Assembly: GCA_029781035.1 (NCBI GenBank)
Contig: JAKOXK010000096.1
Location: 47,880 to 111,879, forward strand
Length of the DNA: 64,000 nucleotides
Direction of reading: 5' to 3'
From: Armatimonadota bacterium
GTDB taxonomy: Bacteria; Armatimonadota; Fimbriimonadia; Fimbriimonadales; Fimbriimonadaceae
Below, piece after piece: positions 43,348 to 51,873 of this stretch (the first letter of the stretch is position 1; every line of letters starts with the position of its first letter). Both the position numbers and the translations under genes were made by a program. The notes under the pieces are model-generated. The model was not told the origin of the DNA, ran no database searches, and saw only the letters and a list, made by a program, of their open reading frames with translations.

Positions 43348-43785
43348 ATGACTTGGAACTGGAAACGACTTACTGCCATCACTGCCCTCGCCATCGGCGT
43401 CTCCGTCATTGGATCGACCCAGATCAAGCAGATCATCAAGATTGTCGGAGTCGGCGCGGCGGTGGACAAGTTCGGGCCGCAAATCAACACTGAGTTCAAC
43501 AAGCTCACTGGGCACAAGGACACGAACAAGAGCTTCACGAAGGTGGTGCCCATCATCGGCGTCGGAGTGGGAGCCAAGAGCGCCATTGGTGCCGCTCAAG
43601 TCATGGGCGCACAGCAGAACGTGGAAAAAGTCCGTGCGGTGGCAGCCCCCGAGGTCGAACTGTTTGGCAAAGAGATCCGGATCAGAGCCATGATCCCCGT
43701 CGCCACCGGGAGCGTCAGCAGTAAGAGCGACATCAAGGCTGTCGATGGTGTCGGCGTCAGTGGGATCGTCGACTTGAAGCTCTGA
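43348..43785 (+). CDS. Small exported protein of unknown function
   Basis: ATG 43348 has AAAGGAA upstream. The 145-residue product has a signal-like N-terminus (WKRLTAITALAIGVSVIGS). The rest is rich in Gly, Val, Ala and Lys with repeated hydrophobic stretches (IIKIVGVGAAVDKFGP, VVPIIGVGVGAKSAIGAAQV), and a C-terminal part ends VSGIVDLKL. I know no named family. It lies just after the porin terminator and before the secreted tricorn-like protease, so it may be part of the envelope; codon use is close to that of the porin. Confidence 0.7.
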   Translation: MTWNWKRLTAITALAIGVSVIGSTQIKQIIKIVGVGAAVDKFGPQINTEFNKLTGHKDTNKSFTKVVPIIGVGVGAKSAIGAAQVMGAQQNVEKVRAVAAPEVELFGKEIRIRAMIPVATGSVSSKSDIKAVDGVGVSGIVDLKL

Positions 43786-43840
43786 CTCTTTGGCACATTC
43801 CTGATCCCCACCTTAGAAAAACGAGTAGAACTGCGACGGA

Positions 43841-46800
43841 ATGACTCGTCGCAGTTCTCTTGTTGCCCTGATACTGGCGACCGCTCCTGTTCAGGGTTTT
43901 GCCGACCCCATCCAACGAACGTCGGATCCATGCCTGTCCCCTGACGGCGCGACCATCGCCTTCTCCTGGCAAGGGGATATCTGGACGGTTCCCGCAACCG
44001 GGGGCACCGCGATCCGGCTCACCGTGAACCCCGCAGACGATACTATGCCGCGCTGGTCCCCGGACGGCCGCCTGCTGTACTTCGCCTCGACTCGTGACGG
44101 CAGCCTCGACGTCTTCTCGATGACTCCCCAAGGCACGGGGATTCGTCGCCTGACCTACGATAGCGCAGCCGAGTACCCCATCAGCGTTTCGCCCGACGGG
44201 AAGACCCTCTACGGTTACACGACCGCCTTCGGCAGGATTGATCTCTTTCAGGTTCCCACTACCGGCGGTGACATCGTCCGCCTGACCGGCAGCACGTTCG
44301 AGATGGAGTTCTATCCTTCGCCTTCCCCCGACGGAAAGCTGATCGCGTACAACACGAGCGGAGGACCTGGCGACTGGCGGAAACCAGGACACGAAGGTGC
44401 TGACACGGCCCGGATCTGGGTCGCTGAGACCGGGACTCCGCTCCGACAGCACCGCCTGGTGTTTCCAGGAGATCGAGAAGACCTCTTTCCTATCTTCATC
44501 AATCCGACTACACTGGCGTTCGTCTCGAACCGGTCGGGATGCCCCAATATCTGGACCGGTTCGCTGAGCGGGGGCTCGCTCAGGCAGGTCACGAAATTCA
44601 CCGACGGCACGATCCGTTTGCCGAGCGCAGACAAGGCGGGAAACCAGATCGCCTTCCAAAAGGACTCTCGCATCTGGATCGCGAACGTCAAGACCGGAGA
44701 CGCCCACGCGGTCACCATTGAGGCGCCCGCTGACACGGTACGAGATCCCGAGCAGCAACTGAGCCTCAACACCGGGGCAAGTCAGATCACGGTGTCGCCG
44801 AATGGAAAGCGCGCTGTCCTGGTCATCAGAGGAGACCTGTTTTTGATCCCCGAGAAAGGGGGGACGACGCGGCGCCTGACGACATCCCCTCGACTCGACG
44901 ACCAGCCTGTCTGGATCGACGACAAGACGATCCTGTACGTAGCAGCGGGCGAAGAAAGCAAGAGATCTCTCTGGACCGTTGACATTGACGGAAGAACCAA
45001 GTCCTTCCTTTCCGACGCTCAGGACCTGACCTGTCCGACTCTTTCTCCCGACCGAAAGACGATTGCATTCCACCGTGGTGTGCGCGAGATCTGCCTGGTT
45101 CCGGTTGGCGGTGGAAATCCCGCGAAGATCGCCGAAGGGGATTTTGGTGACGCTCTGACAGGGAACCGGTCGTTCAACTGGTCACCGGACAGCCAATGGA
45201 TCGTCTACCGACACAGTCTGCAGCGAGGGGTCGAGGTCGCGATGGAAAAAGCTGACGGTGCCCGGAACATCGTGGTGGCGCGGATCGGCAAGTACTGCTC
45301 GACCCCGGTCTTCTCCGCCGATGGAAAAGCCGTGGCGTTCAGTGCGACGGAGGGACTCGATTTCTCAGAAGTCCGAGACAGCAAAGCTCCGCTGAGCGTC
45401 GTGGACCTCGTCCCCCAGCCTGTGACCTACAGCGAGGACGACCTGGACAAGATCGACTCGCCGAAAGAGGAGCCCAGCAAGGACGTCGTCGTCAAGGTCG
45501 TCCAGCGAGGCCTTCTCGATCGACGCCGGACACTGGCGACAGGAGACATTGGTGGCCTGTGGCCCGCAGCGGACGGTCGAACAGTCTATGCGAACGTCGA
45601 CGGGCAGTTCTCGACGGTGGACCTTAAGCGGGGTGAAGCACGGCCCGTCGCCGGGATCACGGGCGCCGTCACGAACTTCGAGCTGGCCTCGAACAAGCAG
45701 AAGAGCTATGTCGTGCAGGCCGGCAAGGCCAGTGCGCTGGTGATGCAGTCAGGAGCCGTCTCGCCGATCGGATTCAATGCCCAGTTCACCATTAATGTCG
45801 GAGACGAGGAGAAGGCCTTGTTCGACGAAGTCTGGTGGGCGATGGACCGGATGTACTACAACCCTGCGATGAACGGCAAGGATTGGGAGGGCATCCGAGC
45901 CAAGTACGCTCAGATCGTTCCCGGAGTCCAGAGCCGCGAGGACTTCTACGCCCTGATGGGCGAGATGATGGAGCTCCTTGACAGTTCCCACCTCGGGTCG
46001 ACGGCTCCAGCCGGCACGCGATCGTCCGGCGGCGACGAGACCGGTTGGTTCGGTGTCGAATGGGACTGGAGCGCCCTGGCTGCGCGCGGAGTGTTCGTCG
46101 TGGCCAAGGTCTACGAAGGGACACCCGCGGCCCTTCCCGACACTGAGCTTCGAGTAGGCGACGAGATCGTGTCTGTCGACGGTACCAAGCCGACGGCAGC
46201 CCAGCCGATGGCCCTCCTCTTGAACCACAAAGCTGGCAAGAAGACACTCCTTGAGGTGCTCCGGGGTGGAAAGACGACGCCGGTGACGATCCAACCCCTG
46301 AGACCCTCGGCACGTAACGGCGTGCTCTACGACAATTGGGTGAAGGACAATCGAGCGCTCGTGGACCGGCTGAGCAGCGGTCGAATCGGATACGTCCATA
46401 TCGAAGCGATGGACGCTCCAAGCCTCGACGTCTTCCTCAAGGAGATCCAGACCCAGCTCAATGGCAAGGACGGCGTCTTGATCGACGTCCGCTACAATGG
46501 CGGAGGCTTCACCAGCCACATCATCCTGAACACAATGCTAAAGCGGCCGTGGCTGATCCGTACGCAACGCGACTCAGACGGACTGAAGCTGAGTGAGAAC
46601 ATCTACCGCGGCAACGCTCTTGAGTTGCCCGCAGCCTGCCTCACGAACCAGTATTCGTTCAGCAACGCCGAGATCTTTTCGGAGGGGTTCCGCGCGATGA
46701 AACTGGGCCCGATCATTGGCGAATCGACTGCGGGAGCCGTCATCGGCACCAGCGCCTACCGACTATGGGACGGCGGGAGCATTCGGATGCCAGCGGCCGG

Positions 46801-46951
46801 CTCCTATGCGCTGAGCGGCGAGAACCTTGAAGGAAAGGGACGGCGGCCGGACATTGAAGTCAAGTGGGATCCAAACCTGGCGCTTGACGGCCGAGACCCC
46901 ATGCTTGAAGCAGCGGTCAAGGCCCTGTTGAAGCAATTGCCCCATCACTGA
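43841..46951 (+). CDS. Secreted tricorn-like protease (S41 family)
   Basis: The 1036-residue protein has a signal peptide (LVALILATAPVQGFA). Many WD40/TolB-like beta-propeller blades cover roughly residues 25-620 (CLSPDGATIAFSWQGDIW, RWSPDGRLLYFAS). The C-terminal protease follows: a core helix domain (DEVWWAMDRMYYNPAMNG), a PDZ domain near 740-800, and the S41 catalytic domain with VLIDVRYNGGG, NQYSFSNAEIFSEGF (nucleophile Ser) and GESTAGAVIGT. Archaeal tricorn degrades proteasome products in the cytosol; the export signal here points to peptide digestion in the periplasm or outside. Confidence 0.92.
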   Translation: MTRRSSLVALILATAPVQGFADPIQRTSDPCLSPDGATIAFSWQGDIWTVPATGGTAIRLTVNPADDTMPRWSPDGRLLYFASTRDGSLDVFSMTPQGTGIRRLTYDSAAEYPISVSPDGKTLYGYTTAFGRIDLFQVPTTGGDIVRLTGSTFEMEFYPSPSPDGKLIAYNTSGGPGDWRKPGHEGADTARIWVAETGTPLRQHRLVFPGDREDLFPIFINPTTLAFVSNRSGCPNIWTGSLSGGSLRQVTKFTDGTIRLPSADKAGNQIAFQKDSRIWIANVKTGDAHAVTIEAPADTVRDPEQQLSLNTGASQITVSPNGKRAVLVIRGDLFLIPEKGGTTRRLTTSPRLDDQPVWIDDKTILYVAAGEESKRSLWTVDIDGRTKSFLSDAQDLTCPTLSPDRKTIAFHRGVREICLVPVGGGNPAKIAEGDFGDALTGNRSFNWSPDSQWIVYRHSLQRGVEVAMEKADGARNIVVARIGKYCSTPVFSADGKAVAFSATEGLDFSEVRDSKAPLSVVDLVPQPVTYSEDDLDKIDSPKEEPSKDVVVKVVQRGLLDRRRTLATGDIGGLWPAADGRTVYANVDGQFSTVDLKRGEARPVAGITGAVTNFELASNKQKSYVVQAGKASALVMQSGAVSPIGFNAQFTINVGDEEKALFDEVWWAMDRMYYNPAMNGKDWEGIRAKYAQIVPGVQSREDFYALMGEMMELLDSSHLGSTAPAGTRSSGGDETGWFGVEWDWSALAARGVFVVAKVYEGTPAALPDTELRVGDEIVSVDGTKPTAAQPMALLLNHKAGKKTLLEVLRGGKTTPVTIQPLRPSARNGVLYDNWVKDNRALVDRLSSGRIGYVHIEAMDAPSLDVFLKEIQTQLNGKDGVLIDVRYNGGGFTSHIILNTMLKRPWLIRTQRDSDGLKLSENIYRGNALELPAACLTNQYSFSNAEIFSEGFRAMKLGPIIGESTAGAVIGTSAYRLWDGGSIRMPAAGSYALSGENLEGKGRRPDIEVKWDPNLALDGRDPMLEAAVKALLKQLPHH

Positions 46952-46974
46952 TCCCTATCCCATCCGTACCTTGT

Positions 46975-46998
46975 CGGGCTGGCTCTCGAGCCAGCCCG
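46975..46998 (+). terminator. Perfect ten-base-pair hairpin after the tricorn gene
   Basis: CGGGCTGGCT-CTCG-AGCCAGCCCG lies about 25 bases after the stop and is followed by TCCTCTTG, a weak T-rich tail. It is a likely intrinsic terminator. Confidence 0.6.
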
Positions 46999-47031
46999 TC
47001 CTCTTGTCAGGACCTCTGCCCTACATTCCTA

Positions 47032-47059
47032 TTGTCATGGAACTTGAGTCTTATATAAT
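47032..47059 (+). promoter_or_regulatory. Sigma-70-type promoter of hsp20
   Basis: TTGTCA (47032-47037), a 16-base spacer and a perfect TATAAT (47054-47059) precede hsp20. The predicted transcript starts near 47066, which excludes the upstream in-frame ATG at 47037 and supports 47088. No CIRCE element is visible. Confidence 0.65.
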
Positions 47060-47087
47060 CAAGTTGTTAGAGTCTGGAGACAAAATA

Positions 47088-47531
47088 ATGAGGAATCTCC
47101 CTGTATACGACCCATTCGTCGAGTTCGAACGCGTGTTCGAGAGTCTTTGGCCGAGCAAGCCCCGGGTTACCACGACGGAAGGCAACCTAGTGCCCCTCGA
47201 CATCTTTGAGAAAGAGGGCCAGTGGGTACTCCGAGCCAGCCTTCCTGGCGTCAAACAAGAGGACATTGACCTTCAGATCGAGGACGGGTTCCTGAGCCTT
47301 CGGGGCCAGCTCAGTTTCGAAGATGAACACAAGGACGCCAAGGTCTATCGCCGAGAGATTGCGGCCGGAACTTTCGTGAGAACCGTACGCCTCCCCGACA
47401 ACGTGGATGTGAGCCGGGTCGAGGCCACGTTCGCAAACGGCCTTGTGACGGTGATGCTCCCAAAGACGATCGAGGAGAAACCCTCCGCAATAAAGGTACC
47501 GATCAAGTCCCTCGCTTCTGACCTCAACTAA
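47088..47531 (+). CDS. Hsp20 small heat-shock protein
   Basis: ATG 47088 follows CTGGAGAC and lies downstream of a clear promoter. The 147-residue protein is an alpha-crystallin-type chaperone: the body of the ACD spans about residues 35-130 (LRASLPGVKQEDIDLQIEDG, SLRGQLSFEDEH), with the conserved ANGLVTVMLPK near the end, and an I-K-V-P-I tail close to the I-x-I/V assembly motif. Such proteins hold unfolding proteins in oligomers in the cytosol. A terminator follows. Confidence 0.94.
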   Translation: MRNLPVYDPFVEFERVFESLWPSKPRVTTTEGNLVPLDIFEKEGQWVLRASLPGVKQEDIDLQIEDGFLSLRGQLSFEDEHKDAKVYRREIAAGTFVRTVRLPDNVDVSRVEATFANGLVTVMLPKTIEEKPSAIKVPIKSLASDLN

Positions 47532-47551
47532 TCAGTCACCACTGAGGCGCG

Positions 47552-47588
47552 CGGCCCCTTGCTCGAGAAGCTCGGGGCCGCTTTTCTT
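47552..47588 (+). terminator. Intrinsic terminator of hsp20
   Basis: CGGCCCC (47552-47558) pairs with GGGGCCG (47574-47580), with an inner CTCGAG able to extend the stem, followed by CTTTTCTT. It resembles the porin terminator in its GGCCC/GGGCC stem and pyrimidine tail. Confidence 0.8.
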
Positions 47589-47618
47589 CCGCCCTGCGAG
47601 GGCGCGATAGTAGGACGA

Positions 47619-48689
47619 CTAGCGGGGGGTGAAGTCCGTATCGACGCCGACCCTGCGACAGTAGGCTGCCATCAGCCGGGCGCACAGTTCAATGTCTCCC
47701 AGTGACAGAGTTTCACAGGGAGTGTGCATGTACCGGATTGGGACGCCGACGATTCCGACCGCCATGCCCGACTTGTTGAGTTGCATGGCGTTGCCGTCGG
47801 TCCCCGTCCCGCCACCCTCGGCCGAGACTTGGATGGGAATCTCTTCTTCCGACGCCGCTTGTTTCAGCATCTTGAAGACGACGGGGTTGACGTTGGCGCC
47901 CCGGGTGACGGTCGGACCTTTTCCCATCTTAGCGTCGCCGTACCGCGACTTTTCGAGTCCAGGATGGTCGATGGCAAAGTCAACGTCGACAGCCAATCCA
48001 CTCTGGGCGTCGATCGCGTAGGCGCTCGTCTTGGCCCCGCGCAGGCCGATTTCCTCCTGGACTGTGGCAGTGGCATAAACTCCTACCGAAGCGTCGAGAC
48101 CACCTTCGGCCTTGAGGAGCCTCAGCGCCTCGGCGACGACGAAGGCCCCCATTTTGTTGTCAAAGCCCCGAGCTGTGACTCTGTCGCCCATCAGTTCTGC
48201 GAACTCCCACTGGTAGGTGACGGAGTCGCCGATTGCGACCAACTTTGCAGCCTCCTCTTTGTTCGAGGCGCCGATGTCGATCCACATGTCATGAGGCTTG
48301 GGCGCCTTCTCCCGCTCTTCGGCATCCAAGAGGTGGATCGGCTTCCTGCCAATCACGCCCGGCAAACGGCCAGCTTCGGTATGGATCCAAACCCTCTGTC
48401 CCAACGGGATCGTGGCGTCATGGCCGCCAATCCGACCGAAAAACAGGAGTCCATCGTCGTTGATGTACGTGACAATGAATCCGATCTCGTCCATGTGACC
48501 CGCCAACATGACCTTCATCTTGGCGTCCGGATTGAGGACCGCCCAGACGCTGCCATGGACGCTCGTCTCAACATGGTCGGCGAAGGCACCGGTGTACTCC
48601 CGGTAGACGCGAGCCGCTGGTTCCTCAAAGCCGCTGGGAGACGGGGCGTTGACTATGGCCTTGAAGAACGCGAGAGACTCAGAACGCAT
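47619..48689 (-). CDS. M42-family metalloaminopeptidase
   Basis: The 356-residue protein is an M42 peptidase (glutamyl aminopeptidase/FrvX/TET type) with two metal ions. Ligand segments are LAGHMDEIGFIVT, TARGFDNKMGAFV, TVQEEIGLRGAK with the catalytic Glu pair, AVDVDFAIDHPG, and the late IRYMHTPCETLSLGD. NAPSPSGFEEPA is the typical N-terminus. These enzymes often form large tetrahedral complexes that trim peptides in the cytosol. A TATTCT box lies six bases before the ATG on the minus strand, without a ribosome site. Confidence 0.95.
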   Translation of the reverse strand: MRSESLAFFKAIVNAPSPSGFEEPAARVYREYTGAFADHVETSVHGSVWAVLNPDAKMKVMLAGHMDEIGFIVTYINDDGLLFFGRIGGHDATIPLGQRVWIHTEAGRLPGVIGRKPIHLLDAEEREKAPKPHDMWIDIGASNKEEAAKLVAIGDSVTYQWEFAELMGDRVTARGFDNKMGAFVVAEALRLLKAEGGLDASVGVYATATVQEEIGLRGAKTSAYAIDAQSGLAVDVDFAIDHPGLEKSRYGDAKMGKGPTVTRGANVNPVVFKMLKQAASEEEIPIQVSAEGGGTGTDGNAMQLNKSGMAVGIVGVPIRYMHTPCETLSLGDIELCARLMAAYCRRVGVDTDFTPR

Positions 48690-48701
48690 GGGATCAGAAT
48701 A
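48690..48701 (-). promoter_or_regulatory. Leaderless-type -10 box of the M42 gene
   Basis: On the minus strand TATTCT (48701-48696) is followed by GATCCC and the ATG at 48689. Spacing of six bases leaves no room for a ribosome site. Confidence 0.45.
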
Positions 48702-48755
48702 CCGTTATGGGAGCGATAACGTTCCCAGAGCCAGGCACGGTGGACTGTTGCCGAA

Positions 48756-48878
48756 CTAAATGCGTTTTTCCAGTTCGTTGAGCCGGCTGCTAATGCTCTT
48801 CAGATACGCCCACAGGGCGAACCACACCAGTAGCGGGGGAACCGCTGCCAGCAGTTTGATCGTCGTGCTGTTGTCCAT
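48756..48878 (-). CDS. ccmD: CcmD-like small membrane protein
   Basis: This 40-residue frame begins inside the end of ccmC in another reading frame. The product has one membrane helix (IKLLAAVPPLLVWFALWAYL) followed by a short charged tail (RLNELEKRI), the standard CcmD pattern. CcmD holds CcmC and CcmE together during haem handover and helps release of holo-CcmE. Order ccmA-B-C-D supports the call. Its overlap with ccmC is 89 bases, far longer than usual. Confidence 0.75.
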   Translation of the reverse strand: MDNSTTIKLLAAVPPLLVWFALWAYLKSISSRLNELEKRI

Positions 48879-49533
48879 GTCGATTGTCCAGTCGTTGTTT
48901 GAGGAGGCTGACCCGCACTTTCATCGAATAGAGTTCGTATGCCAGGAGGGCCAAGAACAAGAGGGTTCCGTACAGGCCCAACTTGTAGAAAAGGTCGAGT
49001 TGCCCCTTTGCGATCGTGTCCGAGGGATGGAAAGAGGCGGCCTTGACTTGAGGCAACCTCGGAAAGACGGCAATGAGAAAGAGCGCTGGAAGGAGCGAGA
49101 GGAGGGCGTATGCGCTGGATACAGCTGCCCTCTTCTTGGCGTCGGCGAACCCGCCCCTCAGTGCGAGCGACACGGCCATCAAGAACAACACAAGCAGGAA
49201 TGAGGTTTGTCGCGGATCCCACTGCCACCACTCGCCCCACTGCACTTTGCTGAAAAGGATGCCAGTGACCATGGTCAACGTTCCGAACAACGCCGCCAGT
49301 TCAATGCTGGTCGCGAGCCTTGCATCCCAAGCCAGGTCGCGTTTGGAAAGGTAGCGCCAACCCAGATAAGCGCTCAGAAACAAGAAGAACGAGCAGATCA
49401 TGGCGCTCGGCAGGTGCCAGTACATGATCCGGGCGAGGGAGGGTTCTTGGAACGACTTGGCGTCCGGCGCCGCGAAATCGTAGACCGTCATGACGGCCAG
49501 GCCGACGCCGAGAACCGCGAGCCGCGCTTTCAC
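48790..49533 (-). CDS. ccmC: Haem exporter/handling protein CcmC
   Basis: The 247-residue protein has six membrane helices and the tryptophan-rich haem-binding motif WGEWWQWDPRQTSFL near residue 100, with conserved His in MYWHLPSAMI before it and in SFHPSDTI after it. CcmC loads haem onto CcmE in system-I cytochrome c maturation. It starts at GTG 49533. The last 30 residues (from NRHGQQHDDQ) are hydrophilic and are encoded in the region shared with ccmD, so they may be an evolutionary by-product of the overlap. Confidence 0.93.
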   Translation of the reverse strand: MKARLAVLGVGLAVMTVYDFAAPDAKSFQEPSLARIMYWHLPSAMICSFFLFLSAYLGWRYLSKRDLAWDARLATSIELAALFGTLTMVTGILFSKVQWGEWWQWDPRQTSFLLVLFLMAVSLALRGGFADAKKRAAVSSAYALLSLLPALFLIAVFPRLPQVKAASFHPSDTIAKGQLDLFYKLGLYGTLLFLALLAYELYSMKVRVSLLKQRLDNRHGQQHDDQTAGSGSPATGVVRPVGVSEEH

Positions 49534-49593
49534 ACGCCTATTCTGGCGGGTTTCTGGAAAATATCGTCCATGACCAGGGTCATAGGGCTCGCC

Positions 49594-50274
49594 TCACTCG
49601 TCAGTTTTCCACGCCGCTGCTGCCAACAGCGGGCCCGAAGCGATGAGTGTCACGGACCACCCCAACAGACCGAGGACACACTGCCAGCCCTCGGGAGCCG
49701 TCCCTCCGCCCAAGGCCGAACGCAGGGCACCCATACCGAGGAACACTTGGGGCATGAGGACTGGCAGGGCCACCGCCGAACCGAGCAGCCATCGGTTCAT
49801 GGCCCCCATGACTAGCGCACCACAAAGGCTCACGCCCCCCGCCAAGGCAAACGCTGTGAACAGAACTCCGACAGTGAGCATGAAGGGGTCTGGAACGGAT
49901 ACCCGCGTCAGGATGACGAACAGGAACGTGAGTACGAACACGGCCAGTAGCGATTGGACGACGTTGTAGATCAGCTTGCCGGCGTATGCCGCAGTCGGTT
50001 CAGCCGCTAGGCGCAAGAGGTCAAAAGTGCCTTGTTCGTCCTCCACGAGGAAGGAACGCGGCAACGAGACGACGGCCGAGAACAACAAGGTCACGCAGAG
50101 CATCCCTGCGGCAAGGTTGGGGGCAGGCTTCTGGCCAAAACTCGCCAACGACATGGCCACGACAGACAGCAGGCTGAACAAGAACGAGGTGAAAAGACCG
50201 TGCCTGGAGCGCATCTCTGAGAGCCACTCCTTGCGAAAGACGGCTATCGACTCAACCAGCCAGGACGAGTTCAT
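49594..50274 (-). CDS. ccmB: Haem exporter protein CcmB
   Basis: ATG 50274 overlaps ccmA by 23 bases and gives 226 residues; the longer frame upstream is inside ccmA. The N-terminal cytosolic segment FRKEWLSEMRSRHGLFTSFLF and the SLPRSFLVEDEQGTFDLLRL motif are characteristic of CcmB, followed by about six membrane helices. CcmB forms the membrane part of the CcmAB ABC transporter, whose ATPase drives release of haem-loaded CcmE. Confidence 0.92.
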   Translation of the reverse strand: MNSSWLVESIAVFRKEWLSEMRSRHGLFTSFLFSLLSVVAMSLASFGQKPAPNLAAGMLCVTLLFSAVVSLPRSFLVEDEQGTFDLLRLAAEPTAAYAGKLIYNVVQSLLAVFVLTFLFVILTRVSVPDPFMLTVGVLFTAFALAGGVSLCGALVMGAMNRWLLGSAVALPVLMPQVFLGMGALRSALGGGTAPEGWQCVLGLLGWSVTLIASGPLLAAAAWKTDE

Positions 50275-50824
50275 GGGTCGCGTAACTCCGATCGGCAGGG
50301 TCGTTGGTGGCAATAATGACGGCGCCCCGCTCCAGTTGTCCCTGGATCGTCTGCCCGATGAGCGCCTGGCCCTTGTCGTCCAGCGCGGCAGTCGGCTCGT
50401 CCAAGAACAGGACTTCGGGCAGGTGCATCGTGGCCAGAGCCAGCTTGAGACGGGCCCGCATGCCAGTACTGAAGGCGCCTGAGGGCTTTGAACCGACGCC
50501 GGGCAAGCCGAGGCTGTCAAGCAGTTTGACGCCAGGGTCGGGGACGTTGCGCAACTTGGCGAAGAGAGCCAAGTGCTCGGGCGCACTTAGTTGAGGGTAG
50601 AGAGCCAGATCCAGGGCCGCGTAACCGATTCCATTCCTTCCCGGCCGAGTCACAGCCCCCTCGGTCGGGGCCATGAGGCCAGCCAGTACCTTGAGGAGAG
50701 TCGACTTTCCGGTCCCGTTCGGCCCAAGGACACACAGGCACTGGCCCTTTTCCAGTGCGAGGTTGATGCCACGAAACACCCAACGGTCGCCAAAACTGCG
50801 GCCAAGCTCCTGAGCCCGTAGCAC
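50252..50824 (-). CDS. ccmA: Cytochrome c maturation ABC ATPase CcmA
   Basis: The 190-residue ATPase has Walker A LGPNGTGKST near residue 34, a signature reading FSTGMRARLKLALA instead of the canonical LSGGQ, Walker B VLFLDEPTAALDD, and the late ATNDP switch where a His would usually lie (Asn-Asp here). Modified signature and H-loop are common in short CcmA proteins. It forms CcmA2B with the overlapping ccmB product. It leads the four-gene ccm operon. Confidence 0.92.
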   Translation of the reverse strand: MLRAQELGRSFGDRWVFRGINLALEKGQCLCVLGPNGTGKSTLLKVLAGLMAPTEGAVTRPGRNGIGYAALDLALYPQLSAPEHLALFAKLRNVPDPGVKLLDSLGLPGVGSKPSGAFSTGMRARLKLALATMHLPEVLFLDEPTAALDDKGQALIGQTIQGQLERGAVIIATNDPADRSYATHELVLAG

Positions 50825-50839
50825 AGGTGTGAGTATGGC

Positions 50840-51559
50840 CTAACTCAGTGCGGCGCCCCAAGGAACGAGCCCGCCAGAGAGCTTGCCGTCTTCCAACTGA
50901 TACAGGCCGACAAAGCGCCCGTGCGACCCGCCCTGGCATATCCAAGTCCGTCCGACCCGCTCAGGAGACTCCAGCACCGAGTGCGAGTGTCCGCCAAAGA
51001 TGACGTCGAGTTCGGGGCAGGATTCAGCGAGTTTCCTGTCTTGAGTCAGACCGATATGAGTGAGTGCGATCAATATCTCCACCTTTGGTCGCAAAACATT
51101 CACCAAGACCATCGCAACTGATTCTGGCTGATCCCAAAGGAAGGCACTCGCAGCCTGGGTGCGCATTTTGGACGTCACCATGGGGACGGAGAGTCCGATG
51201 ACCCCGATCCTCAGGCCGTCGGCGTGACAGACGGTGGTGGCGTCGAGAGGGCTTGACCCGTCGCGGCGGTGCATGTTGGCGCAGAGGACCGGTTGGCTCG
51301 ATCCAGCGAGCTTGGCTTGAAAAACTGACTCCAGGACATGCGTCTCACGGTTTCCTATCACCGAAGCGGTGCACCGAGCCTTGGTCAGCAATTCCCACAC
51401 AGGCTCAGGCTTCAAAGGAATCCCGAGGTTGCCGGTCTTGATACAGTCACCGGTGTCGAAGTAGAGGTCGACGCTCTCACGAACCTCCATCAGCCATGGG
51501 AGCGAGGCGGCCGTCAGGTGACCGTGGAGGTCGTTCGTGTGGAGGATTCTCAGGGTCAA
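50840..51559 (-). CDS. 5'-nucleotidase-like metallophosphoesterase with altered GNHE motif
   Basis: The 239-residue protein is the catalytic domain of the UshA/5'-nucleotidase group: LHTNDLHGHL at the N-terminus, DLYFDTGDCIKTG, then VIGNRETHVLE, LTHIGL and IFGGHSHSVLE. In active enzymes the third motif is GNHE; here the His of the Asp-His catalytic dyad is replaced by Arg. There is no signal peptide and no C-terminal nucleotide-specificity domain, so it is probably a cytosolic relative with changed or lost activity. It starts at TTG 51559, seven bases after secG. Confidence 0.82.
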   Translation of the reverse strand: MTLRILHTNDLHGHLTAASLPWLMEVRESVDLYFDTGDCIKTGNLGIPLKPEPVWELLTKARCTASVIGNRETHVLESVFQAKLAGSSQPVLCANMHRRDGSSPLDATTVCHADGLRIGVIGLSVPMVTSKMRTQAASAFLWDQPESVAMVLVNVLRPKVEILIALTHIGLTQDRKLAESCPELDVIFGGHSHSVLESPERVGRTWICQGGSHGRFVGLYQLEDGKLSGGLVPWGAALS

Positions 51560-51565
51560 ACCTGC

Positions 51566-51808
51566 TTAGCCGGTCTGCCTAGCGGCGATGAAGTCCAGCA
51601 AGAGCATGATCAGCATAAAGGTGCCACCCAAGATCAAAGTCATCTTCGAAATCTGATCGTCGAAGCTCGCCTTTCCCTTGAACGTCGTGCGAATGCTGGT
51701 CGAACCGCCCGACATCGCGTCTCCTTTGCCCGTAAAGTACACAAGGACGGTGAATACCAGGGACACAAGCATCCCAAGTCCCAGCAGTACGTTGTAGAAG
51801 ATCGGCAT
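51566..51808 (-). CDS. secG: Protein translocase subunit SecG
   Basis: The 80-residue protein has two membrane helices (VLLGLGMLVSLVFTVLVYF and LILGGTFMLIMLLLDFI) joined by the conserved cytosolic loop GDAMSGGSTSIRTTFKGKAS, where SecG normally reads G-(G/A)-x-x-G-(G/S). SecG assists SecYE during protein export. ATG 51808 has GAGGAG upstream and a TAAAGT box about 25 bases before it. It is followed by the phosphoesterase gene. Confidence 0.9.
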   Translation of the reverse strand: MPIFYNVLLGLGMLVSLVFTVLVYFTGKGDAMSGGSTSIRTTFKGKASFDDQISKMTLILGGTFMLIMLLLDFIAARQTG

Positions 51809-51873
51809 TGGCTCCTCGCGAGGAGAAATACTTTACCCTCGGCTGAGACACCCTCCGAGGACCGGTCGTGGGT

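Noticed and set aside
43757..45073. Open frame of 438 codons antisense to the tricorn-like gene
   Set aside because: It runs opposite well-conserved propeller repeats and has no recognisable domain.
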